DNA of 64,000 bases from assembly GCA_019794795.1 (NCBI GenBank), contig JAIMFC010000004.1, positions 62,001 to 126,000 of the forward strand, given 5' to 3'. This document shows positions 8,903 through 18,053 of the stretch, piece after piece. The notes beneath the pieces are model-generated. The model was not told the DNA's origin, ran no database searches, and was given only the letters and a program-made list of their open reading frames with translations. Numbering within the stretch: the first letter of the stretch is position 1; every line of letters begins with the position of its first letter. The translations under genes were made by a program, and so were the position numbers. This DNA is from Streptococcus gallolyticus. GTDB lineage: Bacteria > Bacillota > Bacilli > Lactobacillales > Streptococcaceae.

Positions 8903-9688
8903 TTAGTAGTATTCTCCTTGGCGGTAGTTCCAAGAATTAAAGTGGTCGGAGAGGTGCATCATGATTTTATCGATGTCAAGGCCTTTACGGATGACCACTG
9001 GGCAAGGCTCAATCGAGCGGCTGTCAGCCCCTTGTTCAGGGATGAGCTTGCCGTCAGCGTCAACCATTGAGACCATAACGCCCTGCTCGTAGCGCGTTTC
9101 GATGGTTTTATCTGGTTGGATGGAAGCGACATAGTCATCTGCTTCGATCACCAAGTCGACTTTTGACTCGATACGTTCACCGATTCCTTCAACTTTACCG
9201 CGGTTTCCTTTACCAGAAGGATTAGCAGAAGAAGCGTAGACCATGCGTCCTTCTTTCTCCCACATTTCCTTAGCAATTTGCTCACCAGCCACACCGAACT
9301 TGATGACAAAGCAAGAAGTGCCACGAACATCGGTCATGAGTTCTTCACGGCCATCGCCATAGGCTTTAAGTTTTTCGTAGGCTTCCGGTTTCCAAGGTAA
9401 GATACAGCCTAGGAGAATGTCCTCGTCCCAATGTTTTTGGTAGAAGGCGTCAATCTCGGGAGTTAACTGTGCCAATTCGCGTAATTCTTCCATGCTCCCA
9501 CAGAGAACAACTCCGGGTTTGTTGCGTTTGCGTTCTTTTGCGTCAAATTTGCGCTCCAAACCAGCCTTGTCAGCGGTCATGATAATGTAGCCAACCTTAG
9601 TTGGGCAAACGATCACACCACCCTGCCCTTTAATAATCTCATATCCTTCTTGAGAAAGATTTCCATCCCAATGAATGTGTCTTGTCAT
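8903..9688 (-). CDS. Sua5/YciO/YrdC-domain protein
   Basis: A 261-residue protein with a YrdC fold. PTKVGYIIMTAD corresponds to the PTxTxYGL strand of threonylcarbamoyl-AMP synthases. RKFDAKERKRNKP matches the KxxxKxR substrate-binding segment, and YASSANPSGKGN matches the SxANxSG motif. TsaC/Sua5 enzymes make threonylcarbamoyl-AMP for tRNA t6A. The motifs are divergent and the C-terminal 50 residues are not those of Sua5, so this may be a paralogue with another acyl-adenylate or RNA-related role rather than the essential TsaC. It has its own good ribosome-binding site (AGGAGA) and is divergent from the glycerophosphodiesterase gene. Confidence 0.75.
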   Translation of the reverse strand: MTRHIHWDGNLSQEGYEIIKGQGGVIVCPTKVGYIIMTADKAGLERKFDAKERKRNKPGVVLCGSMEELRELAQLTPEIDAFYQKHWDEDILLGCILPWKPEAYEKLKAYGDGREELMTDVRGTSCFVIKFGVAGEQIAKEMWEKEGRMVYASSANPSGKGNRGKVEGIGERIESKVDLVIEADDYVASIQPDKTIETRYEQGVMVSMVDADGKLIPEQGADSRSIEPCPVVIRKGLDIDKIMMHLSDHFNSWNYRQGEYY

Positions 9689-9805
9689 AGCAAATCTCCT
9701 TGACTAAATTTTCAGATAATTCAATCGTATCAGAATATTTTAAAAAACACAAGTCTGTTTTGGGAAAATCTTGCTTTTTCTGTTTGAATATGGGACACTA
9801 GAGCT

Positions 9806-11563
9806 ATGAACTACATCTTAAAAGAATTTCAAAAAGTTTATTATCAGTTGGATAAGATTCTCTTACTTTTTTCAGTTTTATTTGGCACGGTAGAGCTGAT
9901 TTGGGTGCCGATTAATTCCTTCTTGGCGGAGTATCTTTTACGCTTGACAGGATATGCTTACCTATCTTCGACCAATTTGGGTGCGACTTTAACTGCGAAG
10001 TGGTGGGTAACGGCTCTTTTTGGGCTCTTGATTTTGTTGAATCTTCTCATTGCTTATCTCGAAATTGGAGTCGTTTTGACTGGTGTTCTCAGTTTACTCC
10101 ATCAGGAGCCAAGAACACTCAGACAATTTCTAGCAGATATGTTTAGCGGTTTGCAGTCAAATTTGCGGAGTTTGCACTTGTCTAAAATCCTCTTTGTTCT
10201 TTGCTACTCAGTGCTTCTCTTTCCATTTTTACGGAAGATTTTGGACATCTATTATTTTAATAAATTGGTTCTACCCCAGTTTATTCTGGATTATCTTGCC
10301 AACGAGTATTTGCTAGGTGGCCTTATCACAGCGGCTCTCTTTTTCTTTTTCTGGCTAGCGGTCCGTGTGATGTATGCCTTGCCTTTGGTATACTTTGACC
10401 AAGAAAGCGTCAGAACAGCTCTGCTTTTTTCTTGGAAAAAGACGAAAGGAAGCGTCCAATGGCAGTCTTTGATTCGGTTAATCTGGATCATCCTGCAGGC
10501 AGTTGGCTTTTTCATGTTCTTTGCGAGTGTGACCTATGGAGTTCAAGTATTGGCTGATTTTCTGCAAGAAGAGCTTTCAGCCGTAGTTGCGCTGGGAAAC
10601 TACATTGTGCTTTGCTTGGTTTATTATGGAGCGGTGGCAATTTTTCTCATCAAATTTGTGGAAATGCTGACGAGAAAACGTATGCCCTTTTATCGCCGTG
10701 CCCAACTACGTCATCGTTTACGGTGGATAATTATGGTATTGGCCAGCCTTTATTTTGGCTTTCAGGGTGCGGTGAGTCTTTATTTCCCCTACAATAGTCT
10801 TCCAGTGACCATTTCTCACCGTGGGGTCAATCTGCAAAATGGGGTGCAGAATACAATTCCATCTTTGGAAAAAACAGCTGCACTGAAGCCCGACTATATC
10901 GAGATGGATGTACAAGAAACAAAGGACGGGCAGTTTGTCGTCATGCATGATAATGATATTCAGAATCTGACGGGCTATCCTGGTGGCACCCATGATTATA
11001 GTTTGGCGGAGATGACGGCCATGACGGCTAGTGAAAACAATATGTCGGCACCCGTTCCTTCTTTTGATGAGTATTTAAAACGAGCGAACGAATTGGGGCA
11101 GAAGTTATTAGTTGAAATCAAGGTCAATTCGACGGACTCGCCTCAGATGACCAAGAATTTTTTGAAAAAATATAGTAAAACAATGCTCCGATATGGACAT
11201 CGTCTACAGTCTCTCGACTACAAGGTGATCATTGAAGCAGAAGAGTATAATGAGAAATTGGTGACGGCCTTCATTTTGCCGTTTAATTCCATTTATCCAA
11301 CGACCGTAGCGGATGGTTATACGATGGAATATTCATCTTTGGACCAGAATTTCATGGCCAAGTCATGGCTGCGGCAAAAATTAGTCTATGCTTGGACACC
11401 AAATGATACAGAGAGTATGAGCAAGACCGTTCAACTACAGGTGGATGGTATCATCACGGACAATTTAACCGATTTGAAAAATCTCTTACAGGATTTGGAA
11501 CAAGATCACGACTATGCGGATTTGTTGCTTTATCAAATGGAAAGTTTCCTGTATAAATTCTAG
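9806..11563 (+). CDS. Membrane-anchored glycerophosphodiester phosphodiesterase
   Basis: A 585-residue protein with two parts. Residues 1-325 contain about seven hydrophobic segments, the GPDPase membrane domain. Residues 335-575 form a GDPD TIM barrel whose catalytic histidine is His338 in ISHRGVN, followed by PDYIEMDVQETKDG (metal-binding acidic residues) and VVMHDND. It should hydrolyse glycerophosphodiesters, such as deacylated phospholipids or lipoteichoic acid units, to glycerol-3-phosphate and an alcohol, probably at the outer membrane face. The gene is monocistronic. The length fits streptococcal homologues with the fused membrane domain. Confidence 0.87.
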   Translation: MNYILKEFQKVYYQLDKILLLFSVLFGTVELIWVPINSFLAEYLLRLTGYAYLSSTNLGATLTAKWWVTALFGLLILLNLLIAYLEIGVVLTGVLSLLHQEPRTLRQFLADMFSGLQSNLRSLHLSKILFVLCYSVLLFPFLRKILDIYYFNKLVLPQFILDYLANEYLLGGLITAALFFFFWLAVRVMYALPLVYFDQESVRTALLFSWKKTKGSVQWQSLIRLIWIILQAVGFFMFFASVTYGVQVLADFLQEELSAVVALGNYIVLCLVYYGAVAIFLIKFVEMLTRKRMPFYRRAQLRHRLRWIIMVLASLYFGFQGAVSLYFPYNSLPVTISHRGVNLQNGVQNTIPSLEKTAALKPDYIEMDVQETKDGQFVVMHDNDIQNLTGYPGGTHDYSLAEMTAMTASENNMSAPVPSFDEYLKRANELGQKLLVEIKVNSTDSPQMTKNFLKKYSKTMLRYGHRLQSLDYKVIIEAEEYNEKLVTAFILPFNSIYPTTVADGYTMEYSSLDQNFMAKSWLRQKLVYAWTPNDTESMSKTVQLQVDGIITDNLTDLKNLLQDLEQDHDYADLLLYQMESFLYKF

Positions 11564-11593
11564 GAAAAATGAAAAATCCCCCTGCGTTAGGGC

Positions 11594-11624
11594 TTGCTTG
11601 TGACCTAGGGGCATGTGCTATTCT
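11594..11624 (+). promoter_or_regulatory. MerR-type promoter with a 19-base spacer
   Basis: TTGCTT at 11594-11599 and TATTCT at 11619-11624 are separated by 19 bases. The spacer holds GACCTAGGGG with a CCTAGG dyad. Over-long spacers with a central dyad are the usual targets of MerR-family activators, and the gene downstream encodes one, so autoregulation is likely. Confidence 0.5.
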
Positions 11625-11647
11625 GGTAGCAGAAAGGAGGTGGGGGA

Positions 11648-12370
11648 ATGTCTGTTATTTACACAACTGGGGAACTAGCCAAGAGAGCTAATGTCTCTGT
11701 TCGAACAGTCCAATACTATGACCAACGCGGTATTTTACAGCCGAGTGAGGTTACAGAAGGTGGACGGCGGATTTATTCAGAGGATGATTTGAAGACACTT
11801 CAGATTATCTGTTTTCTGCGAGAACTGGATTTTTCCATTGATGATATTGGGAAAATCTTGGTCGAAGAAAATATCCAACAGATTCTGGATATGCTTCTGG
11901 TGACCCAAATTAAACAACTAAAAATAGAGGTAGAGACTGCTCAAACCAAACTTGACATGGCTGTCAACTTACTTGACAATTTGAAAAATCAAACAGACTA
12001 TGAGCTGGCCTATCTGACAGATTTTTCCGTCACTATGAAAAATAAAGATTCGTGGCAAAAACTACAATGGAAGATGTATGGCATTCTCTTATTAGAAGTG
12101 GTAATATATGCTCTTCTTATTTTTGGTGTTGGTCATCTGGCTTTTGAATGGGTGCAATGGTGTATGATGGGGGTTTTTATTCCTGTTTATACATATACGG
12201 TTATCCATTTTCGCAAGAAATTTCACTATTTATGTCCCAACTGTCATCAAATTTTTGATCCAAGTTTTAAGGAGTTTGCCTGGGCTGGTCACATGCCTCG
12301 TACGCGCAAACTGACTTGTCCGCATTGTCAGAAAAAGTCCTATTGTCTTGAGTTGGCTAAGGAAAAATAA
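11648..12370 (+). CDS. MerR-family regulator with transmembrane segments and C-terminal zinc ribbon
   Basis: A 240-residue protein. Residues 1-75 are a MerR winged helix (TTGELAKRANVSVRTVQYYDQRG), followed by a helical dimerisation region to about residue 120. Two hydrophobic stretches lie at about 140-180 (ILLLEVVIYALLIFGVG and MMGVFIPVYTYTVI). A cytosolic tail has CPNC at residues 196-199 and CPHC near 226, a likely zinc ribbon. This places a DNA-binding domain on the membrane. No effector-binding cysteines of mercury or copper regulators are present. An AGGAGG ribosome-binding site is clear. The target is unknown beyond a probable own promoter. Confidence 0.8.
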   Translation: MSVIYTTGELAKRANVSVRTVQYYDQRGILQPSEVTEGGRRIYSEDDLKTLQIICFLRELDFSIDDIGKILVEENIQQILDMLLVTQIKQLKIEVETAQTKLDMAVNLLDNLKNQTDYELAYLTDFSVTMKNKDSWQKLQWKMYGILLLEVVIYALLIFGVGHLAFEWVQWCMMGVFIPVYTYTVIHFRKKFHYLCPNCHQIFDPSFKEFAWAGHMPRTRKLTCPHCQKKSYCLELAKEK

Positions 12371-12374
12371 GTCA

Positions 12375-12398
12375 AATCGTGCTTGGCACGATTTTTTT
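12375..12398 (+). terminator. Terminator after the MerR-type gene
   Basis: AATCGTGC at 12375-12382 pairs with GCACGATT at 12386-12393 around a three-base loop, followed by T to 12398. Confidence 0.85.
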
Positions 12399-12496
12399 CG
12401 TTCTTTCCTAAAATTTCTAGTTCAATTATTTTCAAACAATCTCTTTTTCTTCTATAAATAGGAATGTTAAAGAGATAAGAGAGAAAGGGTAAAAAG

Positions 12497-13396
12497 ATGA
12501 ACGTATCAGTATTTCTGGAACTCGTTGAAATCAAAGCAAAAACGGCGAGTGTATTACCTTTTCTAATCGGTCTGTGTTTTTCAGTTTATCAGTATGGCAG
12601 TATACATCCACTCTTGGTGGCTCTTTATTTTCTAGCTATGTTCTTGTTTAACATGTTTGTGGATGTGTGGGACAATTACAATGATTATCGAAATGCAGTC
12701 GATTCGGAGTACAAAAGAGCTACCAACATTATCGGGCAGGAGAATTTGTCTCTCCGTCAGATAGAAATCCTGCTAGCTGTGTTGATGGGGACGTCGAGCC
12801 TGATTGGACTCGGTTTGGCTTGGATGGTTGGTTGGCCCTTGTTGCTAATGGTTGGCTTTTGCTATGCTGTTGGCATCTTCTATTCTTCGGGACCTAAGCC
12901 TTTGTCAAGCCTGCCCTTGGGCGAGTTTTTCTCAGGCTTTACTATGGGTTTTATGATTAGTCTCATCTGTGTCTACCTCAATACTTCTCAGGTATTTAGC
13001 TGGGACGCGAGAACCTTGGGACAAATTCTCCTCATTTCCTTGCCGAACACCTTATGGATTGCCAACCTCATGCTGGCCAATAATCTGTGCGATAAAGAAG
13101 ATGATGAAAAAAACCACCGTTATACTTTGGTCCATTACACGGGCACAAAGGGAGGTTTACTCTTGTTTGCACTGGCTAATAGCTTAGCAGTGATTGCGAT
13201 TGTGTTGTCTGTTCTTTTTGGCTTGGCACCTGCCACGGTTTTATTGACCGTGGTCCTGGTTCCATTTATCTATGGACAATCCAAGCTTTTGTGGCAAAAA
13301 CAGGTCAAAAAAGAGACATTTGTTTGTGCGATACGGATTTTGGCGCTGGGTTCAGCAACTCAGGCCTTGACCTATCTAATTGGGATTTTATTATAA
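12497..13396 (+). CDS. menA: 1,4-dihydroxy-2-naphthoate polyprenyltransferase (MenA-type UbiA prenyltransferase)
   Basis: A 299-residue integral membrane protein with about eight to nine hydrophobic segments. The first Asp-rich motif lies in VDVWDNYNDYRNAVD and the second near NNLCDKEDDEKN, the two magnesium-diphosphate sites of UbiA enzymes. It would attach a polyprenyl chain to dihydroxynaphthoate to form demethylmenaquinone. The order menA-ndh-cydABCD-polyprenyl synthase is that of the respiration locus of Streptococcus agalactiae, which relies on externally supplied heme and quinone. Here menA is open and of normal length, but ndh, cydA, cydDC and the prenyl synthase around it are broken. 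It may be under little selection. Confidence 0.8.
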   Translation: MNVSVFLELVEIKAKTASVLPFLIGLCFSVYQYGSIHPLLVALYFLAMFLFNMFVDVWDNYNDYRNAVDSEYKRATNIIGQENLSLRQIEILLAVLMGTSSLIGLGLAWMVGWPLLLMVGFCYAVGIFYSSGPKPLSSLPLGEFFSGFTMGFMISLICVYLNTSQVFSWDARTLGQILLISLPNTLWIANLMLANNLCDKEDDEKNHRYTLVHYTGTKGGLLLFALANSLAVIAIVLSVLFGLAPATVLLTVVLVPFIYGQSKLLWQKQVKKETFVCAIRILALGSATQALTYLIGILL

Positions 13397-13405
13397 AGGA
13401 GTTGG

Positions 13406-14616
13406 ATGATGAAAGAAGTCCTCGTACTTGGGGCCGAATATGCGGGATTAAAGGCAGTTACTTCCTTGCAAAAACAGGATGGTGATTTCCATATTACCTT
13501 GGTAGACCGCAATGATTACCACTATGAAGCAACGGAATTACAAGAAGTAGCAGCAGGTTCTGTAGCAAAAGAAAAAATATCCTACCCAATCGCTGATGTG
13601 ATCGACCCTAAAAAAGTAACCTTTATCCAAGATTCGGTTATTGAAATCAATGCGGATGCGAAAACGGTTGATTTAGCAGAAAAGGGTCAGTTGACCTATG
13701 ATTATGTGGTAGTGGCTTTGGGGTTCACCTCAAAACCTTTGGTATTTTCGGATCTGTGGATAATGCCTTGCAGATGACAACCTTGGATCAAGCAGTGGCG
13801 ATTCATGACCATATTGTAGGGAAAATGAAGGCCTATCGTGAGACAAAGGACGAAAATAATTTACGTCTTTTGATCTGTGGAGCTGGATTTACAGGTGTTG
13901 AGTTGGCAGGTGCTTTTGCGGACGAACGCAAGAACTATGCTGAATTAGCTGGTGTTGCCCCAGAAAAAATCGAAATTATCTGTGTGGAAGCAGCTAGTCG
14001 TATCTTCCCAATGTTTGACGATAGTTTGGCTGCTTACGGAACTGATCTTGTCCGTCAAGTGGGGTCCAACCTCATGCTTGGTTGCATGATTAAGGAAATC
14101 AAAGACGGTCAAGTTCTCTACGTGACAAGTCCTGATGATACGGAATTCAAGTCTGTCTCAGCGGGTACCATTATCTGGACAACCGGTGTCAGCGGAAGCC
14201 CAGTTATGGGTGAGTCTGGCTTCAGTCAACGCCGTGGTCGTGTCGTGGTCAATGCTGACTTGCGTGACCCAGAACATCCGGATATGTATATCGTCGGTGA
14301 TGTTGCCGCCTTCATGGATACGGCTTCAAGCCATCCCTTCCCAGCAACAGCACAAATTGCGACTCGTATGGGAGCGCATGTAGCTAAAAATTTAGCGCTG
14401 CAATTAAAAGGACATGCTCCAGTTGACTTCAAATTTAAGTCGTTGGGGACAGTGGCTTCAGTCGGGAATACCCATGGACTGGGTGAATCACTTGGTCTAA
14501 CGCTAAAAGCCTATCCAGCTTCGGCTGCCAAGAAAATGATTATGAACAAATCACTCTTGGATATTGGTGGTTTGAAAGAACTTCTGGCAAAAGGCCGTTT
14601 TGACCTGTACCATTAA
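13406..14616 (+). pseudogene. ndh: Type II NADH dehydrogenase, frameshifted
   Basis: Two pieces in adjacent frames (13406-13777 and the frame ending at 14616) together give a complete NDH-2 of about 402 residues. The join lies at 13731-13740. Adding one G there restores TSETFGIFGSVDNALQ, which reads smoothly into the second piece. In the first Rossmann motif the expected GAGYAG reads GAEYAG (codon GAA at 13436-13438), replacing a glycine needed for FAD binding. NDH-2 passes electrons from NADH to menaquinone for cytochrome bd. It starts nine bases after menA. A base-call error could mimic one frameshift, but the damage in the neighbours argues for real decay. Confidence 0.85.
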
Positions 14617-14662
14617 GATAGAAATAACAGATTAGGCTGTACTTAGCTATATTTAGGATTTA

Positions 14663-14683
14663 TTCTAATGCTCAACATTAGAA
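14663..14683 (+). promoter_or_regulatory. Perfect inverted repeat upstream of cydA
   Basis: TTCTAATG at 14663-14670 and CATTAGAA at 14676-14683 pair across five bases, one base before the GAGGGGG ribosome-binding site of cydA. It could be an operator or an RNA hairpin limiting translation. There is no T run, so it is not a simple terminator. Confidence 0.5.
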
Positions 14684-14693
14684 AGAGGGGGTT

Positions 14694-16117
14694 ATGAACA
14701 TCGAAACCTTGGCACGCTTCCAGTTTGCCATGACAACCGTTTTCCATTTCTTTTTCGTGCCATTTACCATTGGTACGAGCCTGGTAGTGGCGATTATGGA
14801 AACCATGTATGTCACTACTAAAAATGAAATTTACAAAAAAATGACCAAATTCTGGGGCAATATCATGCTCCTCGGTTTTGCAGTCGGTGTCGTGACTGGT
14901 ATTATTCAAGAATTTCAATTTGGAATGAACTGGTCTGATTACTCACGTTTTGTCGGGGATGTCTTTTGGGCCCCTCTTGCCGTTGAGGCCCTCCTTGCCT
15001 TCTTCATGGAGTCAACTTTCTTGGGACTCTGGATGTTTACTTGGGACAATAAAAAATCAGCAAGAAGTTGCATGCTAGCTTTATTTGGCTGGTGGTTTTT
15101 GGCTCAATGATGTCGGCTATGTGGATTTTGACGGCCAATAGCTTTATGCAGCATCCTGTCGGCTATGAAATTGTCAATGGCCGTGCGCAGATGACGGACT
15201 TCTTGGCATTGATTACGAATGCTCAATTTTTCTATGAGTTTAGCCATGTTATCACAGGAGCAATCACGATGGGTGGTATTGTTGTTGCGGGTATGGCAGC
15301 CTTTAAACTCTTAAAACCAGAATTGTTGACAGAGTCAGTGAAGGAAATTTATCAAAAATCCCTTCGTATTGGTCTTTTGATTGGTTTGATTGGTTCATTG
15401 TCTGTTATGGGAGCAGGGGATTTGCAAATGAAGGCTCTCCTCAATGATCAACCAATGAAATTCGCAGCCATGGAAGGCGACTATGAAGACTCTGGAGATC
15501 CAGCAGCATGGACCGTTCTCGCTTGGGCGGATGAAGCAGAGCATCGACAAGTTTTCGGCATTAAAATTTTATATGCTCTCCATCTTGTCTTATGGCAAAC
15601 CTTCAGGTGCCGTAAAAGGTATGGAAACAGCTAATGATGAGTTGGTCGCAAAATATGGCGAAGATAATTATTTTCCAATGGTCAACCTCATGTTCTACGG
15701 CTTCCGTACCATGGCTGGTTTTGGTGCCTTGATGTTGCTGGTATCAGCTGGCGGTCTCTTCTTAACACGTAAGAAGAACCCGATTCTTTTTGAACGCAAA
15801 TGGATGCTATGGCTTGTTGCAGTGACAACCTTCGCACCATTCTTGTCTAATACATTTGGTTGGATTATTACGGAACATGGACGTTACCCTTGGACAGTAT
15901 ATGGCCTCTTTAAAATCAAAGATTCTGTCTCACCAAATGTGTCTGTGACCTCACTCTTGATTTCCAATACCGTGTACTTCTTGCTCTTTGGAGGTCTTAC
16001 AGTGACGATGGTCAGCTTGACCCTTCGTGAATTGAAAAAGGCCCAGAATATGCAGAAGAACAGGCTAAGTTAGCGGATTACTCAGCCCGTGACCCATTTG
16101 AGAAAGGAGATTACTAA
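14694..16117 (+). pseudogene. cydA: Cytochrome bd oxidase subunit I, three frameshifts
   Basis: Reading across three frames recovers a CydA of about 476 residues, beginning MNIETLARFQFAMTTVFHFF (with the N-terminal heme-ligand histidine) and ending DYSARDPFEKGDY. The breaks are a lost A in the run at 15051-15056, a lost CC between 15567 and 15568 (restoring KIPYMLSIL), and a lost A in the run near 16037-16041. Without correction the longest piece covers fewer than 200 residues. CydA holds the oxygen-reducing hemes, so no functional quinol oxidase can be made. The downstream cydB is intact and starts two bases after the original stop. Confidence 0.92.
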
Positions 16118-16118
16118 A

Positions 16119-17138
16119 ATGAGCGGATTACAATTTTTATGGTTCTTTTTAATCGGACTCCTTTTCTCAGGCTTTTTCTTCCTTGAAGGTTTTGATTTCG
16201 GTGTGGGGATGGCTGTACAAAGTCTTGCCCACAATGAAGAAGAAAAAGACCAGATCGTTCATACCATTGGACCTGTCTGGGATGGAAATGAAGTTTGGCT
16301 TCTGACAGCGGGTGGGGCCATGTTTGCCTCTTTCCCTTACTGGTATGCTTCCCTATTTAGTGGTTACTACTTGATTCTCTTAGCAATTTTGTTTGGCCTC
16401 ATCATCCGTGGTGTGTCCTTCGAATTCCGCCACAAGGTAGAAGCAGACCAAAAACAATTGTGGAACTGGGCTTTGACCATTGGTTCAACCATTGTGCCCT
16501 TTTTCTTCGGTATTCTTTTTGTCAGTTTGGTGCAAGGGATGCCTTTGGATGCTGATGGACATGTCTGGGCTAGTTTTGGAGACTATTTTAACCTTTTCTC
16601 TATCGTAGGTGGGGTGGCGATGGTCCTCTTGTCTTACCTGCATGGTCTCAACTATATCGGCTTGAAGACGGATGGAGCAGTGCGCCAACGTGCGCGCAAC
16701 TATGCCCAATTCTTCTACTGGGTCCTCTATCTTGGATTGCTTGTTTTCGCTCTTCTTTTGATGGCAAAAACAGACTTTTTCCAAATGCATTTTGTGGCTA
16801 GTCTTGCCTTGACACTTTTACTGGTGCTCTTGACAGTTGTGGCCCATATTTCTACTTTCAAGGGTGCTGAAATGACAGCTTTCTTGGCAAGTGGTCTCAG
16901 TCTAGTGACAGTGGTTGTTCTTCTTTTCCAAGGACTTTTCCCACGCGTCATGATTAGTTCGATTAGCTCGAAATACGACCTCTTGATTGCGAATACTTCA
17001 TCATCTCCTTACACTTTGAAAATTATGTCTATCGTGGCTGTGACACTGGTTCCAATTGTCCTTGCCTATACAGCGTGGAGTTACTACATTTTTAGAAAAC
17101 CTATTACTATACCAGCGGCTCATGTAGGAGAGAAATAA
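16119..17138 (+). CDS. cydB: Cytochrome bd oxidase subunit II
   Basis: A 339-residue membrane protein beginning MSGLQFLWFFLIGLLFSGFF. It carries the CydB signature regions FFLEGFDFGVGMA and TIGPVWDGNEVWLLTAGGAMFA, and about eight to nine membrane segments. The start at 16119 follows GAAAGGAG and is chosen over an in-frame ATG at 16089, which lies inside the cydA tail. The open frame is complete, but its partner CydA and the assembly transporter CydDC are destroyed, so the product is probably useless. It overlaps the next remnant by one base. Confidence 0.9.
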   Translation: MSGLQFLWFFLIGLLFSGFFFLEGFDFGVGMAVQSLAHNEEEKDQIVHTIGPVWDGNEVWLLTAGGAMFASFPYWYASLFSGYYLILLAILFGLIIRGVSFEFRHKVEADQKQLWNWALTIGSTIVPFFFGILFVSLVQGMPLDADGHVWASFGDYFNLFSIVGGVAMVLLSYLHGLNYIGLKTDGAVRQRARNYAQFFYWVLYLGLLVFALLLMAKTDFFQMHFVASLALTLLLVLLTVVAHISTFKGAEMTAFLASGLSLVTVVVLLFQGLFPRVMISSISSKYDLLIANTSSSPYTLKIMSIVAVTLVPIVLAYTAWSYYIFRKPITIPAAHVGEK

Positions 17139-17870
17139 TGTTAGATAAAGCGGTAATGCGCTTATCCGGTATTCATAAAATGTTTGGATTGCTTGTAGGA
17201 CTGGATCTCCTTCAGGCAATCTTTATTATCGGACAAGCATTTTCTTTGAGTCTAGTTATTACTAGGTTATGGGAAGGTCAGGCTTTAGCCGATCAAATCT
17301 GGCCTATGGTTGGCTTTCTTGTTTCTCGTTTTGGTCGATGGAGCTCGTCAGAAACAGGAAAAAGGGTTGAAAAATCAGCTTTATCGTGATTTGACAGACA
17401 ATGTTTTAGGACTGTTGACCTTAGTCTGGTCGAGCCAGCAATTTGTAGGGGATCATGGTGGACAAGCCAATTGGATTGCGGCCTTTGTCCTCTCCGTCTT
17501 TCCATTGGCAGAGGCACTTCCATACGGACTGCACACCATGGTTGATGAAGCAGGTCTCCGCTTTTCAGGCGGAGAGCGGCATCGATTAGCGCTTGCGCGG
17601 ATTTTGTTGCAAGAAACGCCCATCATTATCTTGGATGAACCAACAGTGGGGCTGGACCCTATCACAGAAAAAGCCCCGATTTCCACCTTTATGGAGGAAT
17701 TGCAGGGCAAGACCTTGACTTGGATTACCCACCATTTGAAAGGGATTGAAGCGGTGGACCGTGTGATTTTCCTTGAAAATAGTCAGCTGGAAATGTCAGG
17801 CTCACCAGAAGAACTTGCAAGAACAAGTGACCGTTATCGCAAGCTGAAAGCGATTGATGACGGGGAATAG
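17138..17870 (+). pseudogene. Collapsed cydD-cydC remnant
   Basis: The first 65 or so residues (MLDKAVMRLSGIHKMFGLL and following) are the N-terminus of the CydD half of the cysteine/glutathione exporter. Near 17320-17340 the sequence jumps frame and gene: KNQLYRDLTDNVLG and WIAAFVLSVFPLAEA are CydC membrane-domain pieces. It then jumps straight to FSGGERHRLALARI and LDEPTVGLDP, the ABC signature and Walker B of CydC. Walker A and several hundred residues are missing. A normal cydDC pair would need about 3.4 kb, and only 0.73 kb remains. CydDC is required to assemble cytochrome bd, so its loss may have started the decay of the whole locus. Confidence 0.88.
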
Positions 17871-17875
17871 AAAGA

Positions 17876-18051
17876 TAGTGTGACAAAAATCGTGATTTCG
17901 TAGAAATCGATTTTGTAGTCGCACCTCCGCACAGTTGAGTAGAGCTATTAAAGTTGATTTATCAACGTATTATAGCCCACTCAACCACTGCGTCAAACTG
18001 TTAAAGCTATAAAAGTTTGAGAGCCTGAGACTTTTGTCTCAGACTCTTTTT
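17876..18051 (+). repeat. Modular intergenic repeat, family A, copy 2
   Basis: GTGTGAC at 17878-17884 pairs with GTCGCAC. Then come CCTCCGCACAG, a central stem (GTTGAGT with ACTCAAC, and inner GTTGATTTATCAAC), then ACTGCGTCAAACTGTTAAAG. A final hairpin at 18021-18046 (GAGCCTGAGAC with GTCTCAGACTC) ends in TTTTT. It separates the cydC remnant from the convergent prenyl synthase remnant, and its right end works as a terminator for the plus strand. Confidence 0.88.
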
Positions 18052-18053
18052 CG

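Noticed and set aside
13406-16117. The frameshifts in ndh and cydA could be sequencing errors in homopolymers
   Set aside because: Two of the events are not homopolymer slips: a CC loss at 15567 and a Gly-to-Glu change at 13436. The adjacent cydDC shows large deletions, and neighbouring long genes with many homopolymers are intact. Error at single sites is still possible.
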